Below, one piece after another: positions 54,184 to 62,514 of a stretch of 64,000 nt of DNA. The stretch comes from Methylorubrum sp. B1-46 (GTDB taxonomy: Bacteria > Pseudomonadota > Alphaproteobacteria > Rhizobiales > Beijerinckiaceae): the NCBI RefSeq assembly GCF_021117295.1, contig NZ_CP088247.1, forward strand, positions 186,001-250,000, given 5' to 3'. The translations under genes and the position numbers were made by a program. Under the pieces are notes generated by a model that saw only the letters and a program-made list of their open reading frames with translations, had not been told where the DNA came from and ran no database searches. How positions within the stretch are numbered: the first letter of the stretch is position 1; every line of letters begins with the position of its first letter.

Positions 54184-56318
54184 GGCGATGCTCCGCCGTC
54201 CGCGTGCATCCGGGCGGACACGACCTTGCCGCGCCCGGGCTTCGGCCTCCGCGAAAGGCCGACGGTACTCTCATTGTCGGGAACCGCCGTGCCCGCCCCC
54301 GCGGATTCGACCGGCGGCTGCAGGATCGCTTCCATCTCGGCACTGTCGAGAGAGCGTCGCTGCGTCAGCGTCGATGCGAGCGCGTCGAGACAGCGACGCC
54401 GCTCGACGAGGATGCACGTCGCGGCATCGGACGCTCTGCGGAGATCCCGTTCGACCAAGGCCGAAACCTTCGCCGGCATCAATGCTGGCGGTGACACCGC
54501 GATCCGGCTTCCCAAGCCCCAGCTGCAGTGCATGTGTCTGCAGATCGCCGTCGCATCAGAGAGGTCGGCCGCAGCCCCGGTGCTCGCAGCGCCGTGGACC
54601 AGCACCTCGGCGGCTCGTCCGGCGAGATAGACTGCGAGAAGGTCGAGCAAGTTCGCGCGCGTGGCGTAGCGGTCGGGAAAACGGAAGCTCGTCGAACCTC
54701 CTCCCTCCGCAGACCTGTGCAGAACGATGGCCTGCAGTTCGAATCCGAGAGCATGTGCCACCACCGCGTGTCCGCTCTCGTGCGTCGCGAGGCGCGCATC
54801 TTCCGCTTCTCCACGCGACGGCGCGGATGCGTCGATCTCGAACAGGAGATCCCCGAGCGCGAGCATTCTGTCCGCCCTGCGCGCCCTGCCTCTGGCACGG
54901 CGGACCCAGGCGGCGCAGTCGGCACCGGTACCGCCCAGCGCGCGTCTCGCCACATCCGTCAGATCGGCATCCGCGAGATCCGTGCCGAGATGCTGGCGCA
55001 AGATCGCGGAGAGGTCGGAAATCGTCGGAAGAGGGATGGTGAAGCAGCGATCGAACCGTCCCGACCGCAAGATGGCCGGATCGATCCGATCCGGGTGGTT
55101 CGTAGTCCCTACGAGGAGAACTCCGGCATGCCCGCCCGCTCCGTCCAGGCATTCCAGAAGGCCGTTCACCACCTGGACCGAGTAGGCACGATTGTGGCCG
55201 GAGAAATGCCGCCTGTCGCCGAAGGAGTCGAGCTCGTCGATCAGGGCGACGCAGGGTGACGCTTTCCTGGCTGTCTCGAAGAACCCGCGCATCGCCGCCA
55301 GCGTGGTGCCCAGATGGGCCTCGCCGGCCGACTGCCATTGTGCGAGCGATCCGGCGAGGAGAGGAACGCCCGCCTGACAGGCAAGCGCCCGAGCGAAGGA
55401 TGTCTTTCCCGTTCCGGGTTTGCCCGCCAGCAGAACTCCCGGCTCGCACGCAGACCAGGAAATCCTATTCCGAGAGTATGCCGACAGATCCGCTGCCGCC
55501 GCCAAGCCCCAATCCGCGGCCGGCCCGTACCCCGCGAGATCCTGCAGGCGTAGCCCGTCCGCAGCGCGGCAGCGCTCGAGGCGCCGCTCCACCATCGCGG
55601 CGAGCCGATCGATCGATCCGTCCGCGCCCCTCGCCCGGTGGATCGCGGCTCGCAGATCGCGGGGTCCGACCGCGGCGGCCGTGCCGGCCGTCAGGCGCCG
55701 CCTCGCGATGCCGCCGACCACATGGTCGACGACGAACTCCACACCTTCCGGGTCGAGGTCGCCGACGACGATCCGCTCCTCGCAGGTCTCGAGAAGATCG
55801 ACCGGCAATCCGGTATGCTGACCTGCCAGGACTCCGATCAGCGGCCTGTGCTCGCGGAACGCCTTCGCCGTGCCGCCGTCGCTTCTCGATACCGGATGGA
55901 TGCGTCCGGCCACCGCTTCGACGACGATCGCCCTTCGCCCCTCCTGGAGCTTCGGTCGATCCTTCCGCCAATTCCCGGGTCGCGTCGGCGCCGACCCGAA
56001 GCAGGCCTCCAGTGCCATCCCCATCGGCTCGATCCACTCCGCATGCGGGACCTCGACGATCACGACCGGCGCAGCGTTCTCCAGCCGCTGGAGAAGGCCT
56101 TCGCGCGACGCCAGGGCGAACCCGAACAGGACGGCCGCACCGGCCACCTCGGGTCCGAACCGCTCCGGCTCCTCGCAGAACTCGAGAAACCCCGATTCGG
56201 CCGCCGATTGCTCCTGCAACCGCTGAAGCAGATGGCGGACCACGTCGGGTCCGCTTCGCGGGATCGCGCGAGATCGACGTTTCGCACCCGGTTCGCGTGG
56301 TTTCGCCGGCCCCTTCAT
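54171..56318 (-). CDS. Soluble FtsH-like AAA+ ATPase/M41 zinc protease
   Basis: A 715-residue protein starting at ATG 56318, which overlaps the previous stop by 4 bases. It has a unique N-terminal region of about 280 residues with no membrane segment, then an AAA+ module: Walker A GKPGTGKT (299-306), Walker B VALIDELDSFGD (357-368) and the second region of homology GTTNHPDRIDPAILRSGRFD. The protease domain has ATHESGHAVVAHALG (zinc HESGH at 513-517) and the third ligand in GAAADLSDAT (about 585). Cellular FtsH is membrane-anchored and hexameric; this one lacks the anchors, so it should act in the cytosol on other substrates. It is coupled to two unknown genes and a DUF6634 gene. Confidence 0.88.
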   Translation of the reverse strand: MKGPAKPREPGAKRRSRAIPRSGPDVVRHLLQRLQEQSAAESGFLEFCEEPERFGPEVAGAAVLFGFALASREGLLQRLENAAPVVIVEVPHAEWIEPMGMALEACFGSAPTRPGNWRKDRPKLQEGRRAIVVEAVAGRIHPVSRSDGGTAKAFREHRPLIGVLAGQHTGLPVDLLETCEERIVVGDLDPEGVEFVVDHVVGGIARRRLTAGTAAAVGPRDLRAAIHRARGADGSIDRLAAMVERRLERCRAADGLRLQDLAGYGPAADWGLAAAADLSAYSRNRISWSACEPGVLLAGKPGTGKTSFARALACQAGVPLLAGSLAQWQSAGEAHLGTTLAAMRGFFETARKASPCVALIDELDSFGDRRHFSGHNRAYSVQVVNGLLECLDGAGGHAGVLLVGTTNHPDRIDPAILRSGRFDRCFTIPLPTISDLSAILRQHLGTDLADADLTDVARRALGGTGADCAAWVRRARGRARRADRMLALGDLLFEIDASAPSRGEAEDARLATHESGHAVVAHALGFELQAIVLHRSAEGGGSTSFRFPDRYATRANLLDLLAVYLAGRAAEVLVHGAASTGAAADLSDATAICRHMHCSWGLGSRIAVSPPALMPAKVSALVERDLRRASDAATCILVERRRCLDALASTLTQRRSLDSAEMEAILQPPVESAGAGTAVPDNESTVGLSRRPKPGRGKVVSARMHADGGASPCRS

Positions 56319-57148
56319 CGCGCGTGGCCTCCGATGGAAGCGTCGGCCTCGATCAGCCCCGGAAAGGTCAGTTCGATCATGGTCATCAACTCGCGCGCGG
56401 ATTCCGGAACAGGAGCCGGATAGCCGGCATTGCCGGCCTTCCTCAGGTTCGATGAGATCAGGACGGTGTTGCCACCCCGACGGATGGCGTGCTCGATCTC
56501 GATCAGAGCGCAGGATCTCTCCGGCTCCCGGCAGGGCAATCCGCCGATCAGCAGGACGTGTCGGCTCCCGCATCGAGCGCCGCCGGCGGAGAGATCGCCG
56601 ATGCACCGGCGCCAAGTGGCAGGATCGAGGAGCCTGACGGTGATGCGGCGACCGGCATCGCTGCCGATCAGGAGACAGGCCTGACTCCGAAGGCTGACGG
56701 AGAGTTCCGCCAGGTAGCCGAGGCCTCTCGCGGGCGCGAACACGATCCAGGTGCTCCGTCCCTGCAGATGGAGAGCGAACTGCCCAAACGGATCGCCTGC
56801 GAGCTTCAGCTCGTAGCATGCCGCACCAGTCGCAATCGGCCGACCTACCGGCCGCCGGGGGCTGCACTCGTCCGCATGCCGCATGGCGAGTCTCGCTGCC
56901 GAGGTCGGCGTAACGATGCCCTTCCGGACGAGACCGGCGAGGCAGTCGACGGTTTCGTCGTTCACCCCGGCCAGTTCACGAAGTCTGATCGGGAAAGGCG
57001 CGTCCGGCTCGGGGCAGGTATCCGCGCGCCCGATGCCGGAAAGCCTCCGCACCATCCTGGCGACGCTACGGTTCGGGGCGCCGCGCGACGACCCTGCGAC
57101 GACGGGACGACCCGAGGGAAACTCTACGACGATGCCGCTGCCGACCAT
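56315..57148 (-). CDS. Hypothetical protein upstream of the M41 protease
   Basis: A 277-residue soluble protein. ATG 57148 (MVGSGIVVEFPSGRPVVAGS) follows a GGAG site at 8 bases; the longer upstream frame is arginine-rich and antisense-like. It overlaps the protease start by 4 bases. The C-terminal half contains SGGARCGSRHVLLIGGLPCR and SCALIEIEHAIRRGGNTVLI, suggesting a Rossmann-like fold. No family is recognised. Tight coupling implies it is a partner, adaptor or regulator of the protease. Confidence 0.6.
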   Translation of the reverse strand: MVGSGIVVEFPSGRPVVAGSSRGAPNRSVARMVRRLSGIGRADTCPEPDAPFPIRLRELAGVNDETVDCLAGLVRKGIVTPTSAARLAMRHADECSPRRPVGRPIATGAACYELKLAGDPFGQFALHLQGRSTWIVFAPARGLGYLAELSVSLRSQACLLIGSDAGRRITVRLLDPATWRRCIGDLSAGGARCGSRHVLLIGGLPCREPERSCALIEIEHAIRRGGNTVLISSNLRKAGNAGYPAPVPESARELMTMIELTFPGLIEADASIGGHAR

Positions 57149-57219
57149 GGCGTAGGCTCCATTGAGGACGGTTCCGACGAGAAGGCGGGAGTGATGCCGT
57201 TGGGGGTGGCTGCCGCGCG

Positions 57220-57981
57220 CTAGCGCCGACGGGATGCCGCGGCGGCTTCGGACGACGCGACGGGATCGCCCCCGTCGCTCCGAAGAAGCCCCCAACCGAG
57301 CGCAGCCCAATCGAACGTCCAGCCGGGTTGCCTGAGGCGGACGACGCTTCGTTCCGTCAAAGCGATCGAGAGATCGATCTCCAGATGGCCCGCGAAGACG
57401 AGACCGAAGATTCGCTCCTCGGCGAGGGGACTCGCCAGCGCGCCTTCGCAGGTGGCGAGCGAGGCCTCGCCGCCGAGCTCCTCGACGTGCCGGGCGACCA
57501 CCTCCAAGTCGCCGCAAGAGGGAACCAGCTTCCTCTGGAAGATGTGATGGGCGTTGGCCAATCGCGGCTCCCGCTGCACGTCGTCGGGCGGAACGATCAG
57601 GACCCGATGACCGCCTGCGATTGCCCGGACGCCGACCGCATGGACGAGGCCACGCAGCTGCGAGTGCCTCCAGGTGCGACGGGTCGGAAGAATCACGCCG
57701 TAATCGCGGCCCGCCCCGCGGAGGCGGACCGCGGCGACCGCGTCTTCCCCCAGTCCGGCTCGCGCGAGCAGAAGACAGAGTTCCTGATCGAGACCGAGGC
57801 GCGTGGCACCGTGGACCGACGCGAGCACGGATGCCTCGTAGCCGAGGCGTTTGGCGTCGGCACAGCGACGCCACGTCTGCCAGCTGAACGGAAGCAGGGG
57901 CCGGGCACGCCGGCGTGGGATCGGACGACGTGAGGTCATGCGGCGACCGTCGATTTCGGCCGTCGAAGGACGGCCGCGCAT
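57220..57981 (-). CDS. Hypothetical protein, first gene of the M41 operon
   Basis: A 253-residue protein from ATG 57981, or 239 from ATG 57939 (MTSRRPIPRRRARPLLPFSW). It has a basic N-terminus and a folded middle (LGYEASVLASVHGATRLGLD, QLRGLVHAVGVRAIAGGHRV, LIVPPDDVQREPRLANAHHI). The size and the IVPPDDVQREPRLANAHH stretch faintly recall TnsA-like proteins, but no catalytic residues can be assigned. It ends 71 bases before the next gene of the same strand. Confidence 0.5.
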   Translation of the reverse strand: MRGRPSTAEIDGRRMTSRRPIPRRRARPLLPFSWQTWRRCADAKRLGYEASVLASVHGATRLGLDQELCLLLARAGLGEDAVAAVRLRGAGRDYGVILPTRRTWRHSQLRGLVHAVGVRAIAGGHRVLIVPPDDVQREPRLANAHHIFQRKLVPSCGDLEVVARHVEELGGEASLATCEGALASPLAEERIFGLVFAGHLEIDLSIALTERSVVRLRQPGWTFDWAALGWGLLRSDGGDPVASSEAAAASRRR

Positions 57982-58205
57982 CTGCGGATGTCGATCGGAT
58001 GGGCTCCGCTACGCCGCACGTTGCCGTGCAAGGCGAGCGCGTTCCTTTATTCGAAGGAACGACGCGGGTCGTCTCGCTTGACGAAGCCGCGTATGCAGCC
58101 GATCTTGAAGGTATCGGATGTCGATCCGATCCCGCCGGCCTCGGAGGTCAGTTTTCGGCGCAAGATCGATTGTGCCGAATCACTCGCCTAGTCTTGTAGA
58201 CGATA

Positions 58206-58565
58206 ATGCACATTGGCTGCAATGCAAGCGAAACTTTCGATTTTCTGAGCGCGCGGCACTTCCGCGCCGCACGGGTTCTTCTGGATTGGACCCAGGACGA
58301 ACTCGCCCGGAACGCTCGCGTCGTGCGGCGGACCATCGTCATGCTGGAGGCAGGAGGATGCCGAACCCAGTCTCGCAACGTCCGAGCGGTGCTGGCGGCA
58401 CTTCAGGCAGGAGGGATAAGATTCGCCTGCAATGCGGACGGCGAGATCAGTCTGATCGATGCGAACACGCAGACCGGTGCGGACCGTGCACCGTTACGCC
58501 GCGGTGCTGGCCGGGCCGAGCGTCTGCGGACCAGGGTCAGCGGTCGGCGTCCGGTCGCCTTATGA
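58206..58565 (+). CDS. XRE-family DNA-binding protein
   Basis: A 119-residue protein with an XRE helix-turn-helix in residues 15-65 (FRAARVLLDWTQDELARNAR, VVRRTIVMLEAGGCRTQSRN) followed by the LQAGGIRFACNADG strand common in small XRE regulators. The C-terminal 30 residues are basic. It starts 225 bases from the 5' end of the unknown/M41 operon on the opposite strand and could control it. Its 3' end overlaps another XRE gene facing it. Confidence 0.75.
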   Translation: MHIGCNASETFDFLSARHFRAARVLLDWTQDELARNARVVRRTIVMLEAGGCRTQSRNVRAVLAALQAGGIRFACNADGEISLIDANTQTGADRAPLRRGAGRAERLRTRVSGRRPVAL

Positions 58566-58920
58566 GCAGCCAAGGCTCGAGCCGGAGTCCTGTGGCCAAC
58601 CGTTCCAGGGTATCGATCGAGACGTTCCTCAGACCGCGCTCGACACCGCTGATGTATGTGCGATCGATCTCGCACAGGTCCGCAAGCGCGTCCTGGCTGA
58701 GCCCCTTCTCGGCTCGGATCCGTCGCAGGTTCGTCGCGAGGATCTCACGGAGAGCACCTGGATGCGTACGTTTCACCCGCGCATCGAGCGCGGCTGTGGA
58801 CGATAAGGCGACGGACTTTAAGTCACAATCGCCATTGGAGCCTGCCTGACCGCAACCGGAGCGCCGCCTAGTGCTTCCGGAGCACGAAGCACGAGTGCCG
58901 GCGTAGCTGGTCGAGTTCAT
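58537..58920 (-). CDS. XRE-family regulator
   Basis: The conserved part is an XRE domain (LREILATNLRRIRAEKGLSQ, LADLCEIDRTYISGVERGLR, NVSIDTLERLATGLRLEPWL), typical of about 80-residue repressors. The true start may be GTG 58776 (79 residues); the upstream part to 58920 is serine-rich with no conserved sequence. It is convergent with the XRE gene at 58206. The 58921-59175 interval that follows shows no convincing gene. Confidence 0.75.
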   Translation of the reverse strand: MNSTSYAGTRASCSGSTRRRSGCGQAGSNGDCDLKSVALSSTAALDARVKRTHPGALREILATNLRRIRAEKGLSQDALADLCEIDRTYISGVERGLRNVSIDTLERLATGLRLEPWLLIRRPDADR

Positions 58921-59175
58921 TGCCCGGACTGAGGCGGCGACGAGTGCGTCAATCGCAACTCGAGTTGCCGATAGCTGCCGAAAACGTCGTGCTCCCCTGC
59001 TACGGCGACCGCCTACTCTCCCTCGCCCAGCACCTCGAGAAGCTTGAGCAACACACCTTGGCGCTGGGAGAACTGGAGCTCAGCGCGCGACGAGTTGCCG
59101 GTGCGCACTACCGATGAGTGGCGATACTTCGCATTGGAAACTACCGTGTACCGCCTGCTGTGTCCGGCAGGTCGC

Positions 59176-60765
59176 CTACGGCCTGTAGACCGCTCCCTGC
59201 TCTTCCCGCAGAGCCGGCTCCTCGCCCGGCGCACGTTTCCTTGGCGGCGGCGGTTCACGGTGGATGAGTTCCGAAACGAGGCCTGCGAACGGGCGCACGT
59301 CGTGTTCGAGGCTCGCGGCATCCAGCGAGCGCATGTACCGAGTTCGCTCGTCGACTGGGACAATGGTCCACGGATACCCGCCGGACGCGAGTTGCGTATT
59401 CATGATGAACCGGCCGATCCGTCCATTCCCGTCGGGGAGCGGGTGGATGTAGGTGAAGATGAAGTGGCCTAGGATCGCACAAACCCGCGGGTCGGCCTCC
59501 GCCTCGAGACAGTCGAAGTAGGCATCCATCGCGTCCTGCACGGATGCGTGCGCCACCGGCACGTATCTTGAGCCGTCGAGATAGATGAAGTGGCCACGAT
59601 AGCCGGCGAGCCGCTCGGACAGGAACAGGCCCGACGCGACCGAGGGCTGGAACATCGCCCTGAACCAGGTCATATGTCTGTCTTGGACAATTTGGGCGGC
59701 ATCCTCGCCCGCCAGGATGTCCGCGACGGCTCCGCGCACCAGCTTGAAGCATTCCGCGTAACCTTTCGCCGCCAGGGCGTTGCGGTGATCGCGGTCGACG
59801 CCCGAGTCCTCGGGCTTCCAGTCGCCGCGTCTGATCTTCTCGATCAACTCCGGCGTGACTTGGTACCCCTCGATGGACAGCGAGTGGTAGGCATCCGCCA
59901 CGTAGCGCTCGTCGACGTCATCGAGGTAGCGCCCGGCATCCTCGACCTGCCGCGGCTCCTCGGCGAAGGCTTCCAGCACGCCGGGCCGAAGCGATGCCCA
60001 GAGCGCGGTCACGCGTGCCGCCACCGGCGATACGCGCCGGCGGAACGAGAGATCTGGCGGCACCCCCTGGAGCGGGTTCTCTCGCTCGGATACGCGGTGT
60101 CCGCTGGCGGTCATCGCCCCCATGATCTCGTCCGCCACGCCGGTCCTACCGATGAACCTGAAGGCTGCGGCCAAGCGGCCTGCGACGACCGAGTGCCCGC
60201 CCGCGAGAAGCGGCGCGACCACTTCGGACGCCGAGCCGAGCGAGGCCAAGGCGGCCAGGGCGACGGTCTGTTCCTGCTCGAAGAAGGTTGGCGGCGCTCT
60301 CACGAGCGCCTCGCCCAGGGGCATGACGCGCATCCCGCTCCTCAGCTCCGAGGAGGGTAGGTTGGCCCGCATGGTGAACAGCGAGGTCTTGAACGGGAAG
60401 TCCTGGGACCGGTTGTTCGCGCCAGGACTGATGACCACCACCTGCCGCGGCACGGTGTGCTCCCCGGCATGGAGCCGCAACGACGTCTGAGCATCGGCGA
60501 CCCACCGGCCGGCGAAGCGGTCGTCGCAATACATGGACAGGAAGGTCCAGAAGTTCGCATAATACGGGGTGCTGTCGCCGGCGCACGAGTTCGGGTCTAC
60601 GACCATGAGCCACCCGGGCATGATCTGCCGGAGGTAGCCATGCTCGACCAAGCGTTCCTGGTCGGTACGCGACAGGGCCGATGAGCGAAGCACGCAAGCT
60701 CTGTCCGCGCCTGCCGCGCGCAGATGCTCCAGGGAGGCGGCAATCTTCTCGTTCAAAGTGGGCAT
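59176..60765 (-). CDS. Fic family AMP-transferase with AbiEi-like N-terminal domain
   Basis: A 529-residue protein. Residues 1-60 (ACVLRSSALSRTDQERLVEH, YLRQIMPGWLMVVDP) resemble the N-terminal winged helix of AbiEi-type antitoxins. The inhibitory motif S-x-x-x-E-G is in YHSLSIEGYQVTPELI (about 297), N-terminal to the active site, as in class II Fic proteins. The catalytic loop is FTYIHPLPDGNGRIGRFIMN, an exact HPFx[D/E]GNGR-type site with L for F. Fic enzymes AMPylate target proteins. A region of five 24-base repeats lies directly upstream and may be bound by the N-terminal domain. Confidence 0.92.
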   Translation of the reverse strand: MPTLNEKIAASLEHLRAAGADRACVLRSSALSRTDQERLVEHGYLRQIMPGWLMVVDPNSCAGDSTPYYANFWTFLSMYCDDRFAGRWVADAQTSLRLHAGEHTVPRQVVVISPGANNRSQDFPFKTSLFTMRANLPSSELRSGMRVMPLGEALVRAPPTFFEQEQTVALAALASLGSASEVVAPLLAGGHSVVAGRLAAAFRFIGRTGVADEIMGAMTASGHRVSERENPLQGVPPDLSFRRRVSPVAARVTALWASLRPGVLEAFAEEPRQVEDAGRYLDDVDERYVADAYHSLSIEGYQVTPELIEKIRRGDWKPEDSGVDRDHRNALAAKGYAECFKLVRGAVADILAGEDAAQIVQDRHMTWFRAMFQPSVASGLFLSERLAGYRGHFIYLDGSRYVPVAHASVQDAMDAYFDCLEAEADPRVCAILGHFIFTYIHPLPDGNGRIGRFIMNTQLASGGYPWTIVPVDERTRYMRSLDAASLEHDVRPFAGLVSELIHREPPPPRKRAPGEEPALREEQGAVYRP

Positions 60766-60797
60766 CGTAGGCTACCACGCGCACCGTGCATCCAGAC

Positions 60798-60910
60798 TTA
60801 TCATTCGCTGCGTCGTGAAATTTATCAAGTGATGCGTCGCCATTTTTATCATCCGATGCGACGCCGAGTTTATCACCTTTTGCTGCGCCGCTCCTGTCAT
60901 CTCGTGCGAA
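60798..60910. repeat. Five imperfect 24-bp tandem repeats upstream of fic
   Basis: Units start at 60798, 60822, 60846, 60870 and 60894, each beginning TTATCA (last one CTGTCA) followed by TGCGtCG after about five bases. On the fic coding strand the core reads CGACGCA...TGATAA. The exact 24-base spacing and position 33 bases before the fic start suggest an operator array. In one frame of the plus strand it reads as an eight-residue repeat (YHPMRRRV-like), but no gene is supported there. Confidence 0.8.
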
Positions 60911-61062
60911 ACGCGCTTAGTGGAGCGCGAACCGGACCTCTGGGCCCACGGCCGCGTCCATCGGGCTGCCGACTACCAGGTCGCCCGTACGAGGGTGGTC
61001 TGCAACCGGCGCGGCCATTCCAACGAGCGGTCGGGGTTCGTGCCGGACCGCGTGATCCGCCT

Positions 61063-62514
61063 TTAGCGAGGCAGAGGCGGAGCCCAACCAACGGGAGCCA
61101 TTTCGCCATACCAAGCGGGGCTGCCAGTCAGGTCCACCGGCGCCGTAGTCGACCGCGTCAGTAGGCCAGCATCCGCTGCCGCGATGGTCAGAATTCCAGC
61201 GATCACGAACACGACAACCGCGGCCGTCCACCACTGCGTGCGCCGGTAGGCAGTGATGGCGTCGTCCAACGGCTGCTTGGCGAGGGCGTTGTAGTCTGCG
61301 TCGTCGAGAAACGCGTAGAGCTTGGTCCGCCAGGTGTCCCGTGATGCCTCGACCAGTTGCAGGAACTTCCAATTCGTCCGCACCGTCATGAGGTACGAAA
61401 ACCCGACGTAAGCCGCCACCGCCACGTAGACCAAGGCGAGCTTCGAGCCGTCTATTCCAGTCTTGGTCAGGTCCGTCGTAACGCGGACGGCCTGGAGGCC
61501 GATCACGATGGCGACGTCGCGCCAGACCCCGGCGGAGAGGTCGCGGGCCTGCTGCATCAGCTTCTGGACCTCGTCGGCTAAGGTCTTCCTGAGGTCGGCC
61601 AGTGCCTTCAGGGTGTCCTTGCTGCCGCTGCGCAGGTGTGCCTTGTAGACCAGCGACGCCGAGTCGAGGGCCGGCTCCAGCCGCTCCGCGAGGCCATCGC
61701 CGAAGGTCCTTTCCGGCTTCCACTCCCGGGCGAGTTCCGCCGTCAGGAAGGTGTGCCGGACCTCGATGTCCGTGCCTTCAAGGTAGATCCAGCGGGCGGC
61801 CCGCTGCAGGACGGCGAATGCTGGGGCCACGGTCGGAGCTTCACCAAGGTCGATCCGCCGCGGGGGCTGCCCGGCTAGCGCAACGCGAGACGCGGTGCCG
61901 TCCCGGTAGAGCTCAGTGGGCAGGGAGCGCACGATCATCGCCGCCGCGACCTCTTGCCAGCACCCGAACGCCGTCGAGCCCTCTACCCCCTCCCCCAGGA
62001 GAACCCAGGGATGGATGGCGCGCGGCGCCATCAACTCGGAGGACTGGCATCGCACCTGGCGCCGAGGCCCCATATCGGATCGCTCGGGCGGTGGCTCGGC
62101 GGCTGCCGGCTCCTCAGCCCAGGGCTCCACGCAGAAGGCCTCCGTGGCGAACGCGGCGGCTTCGAAGGCGAGCCGGACGACGCTGGCCTGATAGGGGGCT
62201 ACCTTGCCGTGCAGGAACGAACGCCACCCCTCCACGGTGAAGACGTGGGCGGCATGGTCGGCCGGCTTGAACTGGACCGTGATCCGAGCCCGGTCGCCGT
62301 CCCTAACATCCTCGGGATCCACGACGTCGTCGGACGGGTCTACGCAGGTCAGGCGCAGCCAGCCGCCCTCGCGCGCGACCGCCTGCCAGGCCGCGAGCGC
62401 GTCGCGGCTTAGGCAGCCGGACACCCGCAGGTGACCCGCGTCCTCGCTGATCGAGCAGTCGGGCGCCGCCCGGCTGAGCTCAACCGCGGCGTGAACCTGT
62501 CTCGATCTCAGCAT
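61063..62514 (-). CDS. Hypothetical protein with C-terminal membrane segments
   Basis: A 483-residue protein overlapping the upstream NA37-like gene by 35 bases. The N-terminal 330 residues are soluble (GHLRVSGCLSRDALAAWQAV, RWIYLEGTDIEVRHTFLTAE), followed by a coiled coil (KDTLKALADLRKTLADEVQK) and two or three membrane segments (LALVYVAVAAYVGFSYLMTV, WTAAVVVFVIAGILTIAAAD). No family is recognised. Membrane-anchored C-termini joined to a DNA-linked partner occur in defence modules, but this is a guess. Confidence 0.65.
   Translation of the reverse strand: MLRSRQVHAAVELSRAAPDCSISEDAGHLRVSGCLSRDALAAWQAVAREGGWLRLTCVDPSDDVVDPEDVRDGDRARITVQFKPADHAAHVFTVEGWRSFLHGKVAPYQASVVRLAFEAAAFATEAFCVEPWAEEPAAAEPPPERSDMGPRRQVRCQSSELMAPRAIHPWVLLGEGVEGSTAFGCWQEVAAAMIVRSLPTELYRDGTASRVALAGQPPRRIDLGEAPTVAPAFAVLQRAARWIYLEGTDIEVRHTFLTAELAREWKPERTFGDGLAERLEPALDSASLVYKAHLRSGSKDTLKALADLRKTLADEVQKLMQQARDLSAGVWRDVAIVIGLQAVRVTTDLTKTGIDGSKLALVYVAVAAYVGFSYLMTVRTNWKFLQLVEASRDTWRTKLYAFLDDADYNALAKQPLDDAITAYRRTQWWTAAVVVFVIAGILTIAAADAGLLTRSTTAPVDLTGSPAWYGEMAPVGWAPPLPR

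Noticed and set aside
58920..59117. 65-codon gene after the XRE regulator
   Set aside because: Start and composition are unremarkable, with no ribosome site or family; treated as non-coding.
60798..60910. CRISPR array
   Set aside because: The 24-base units are contiguous with no unique spacers and degenerate; no cas genes are near. They fit an operator array better.
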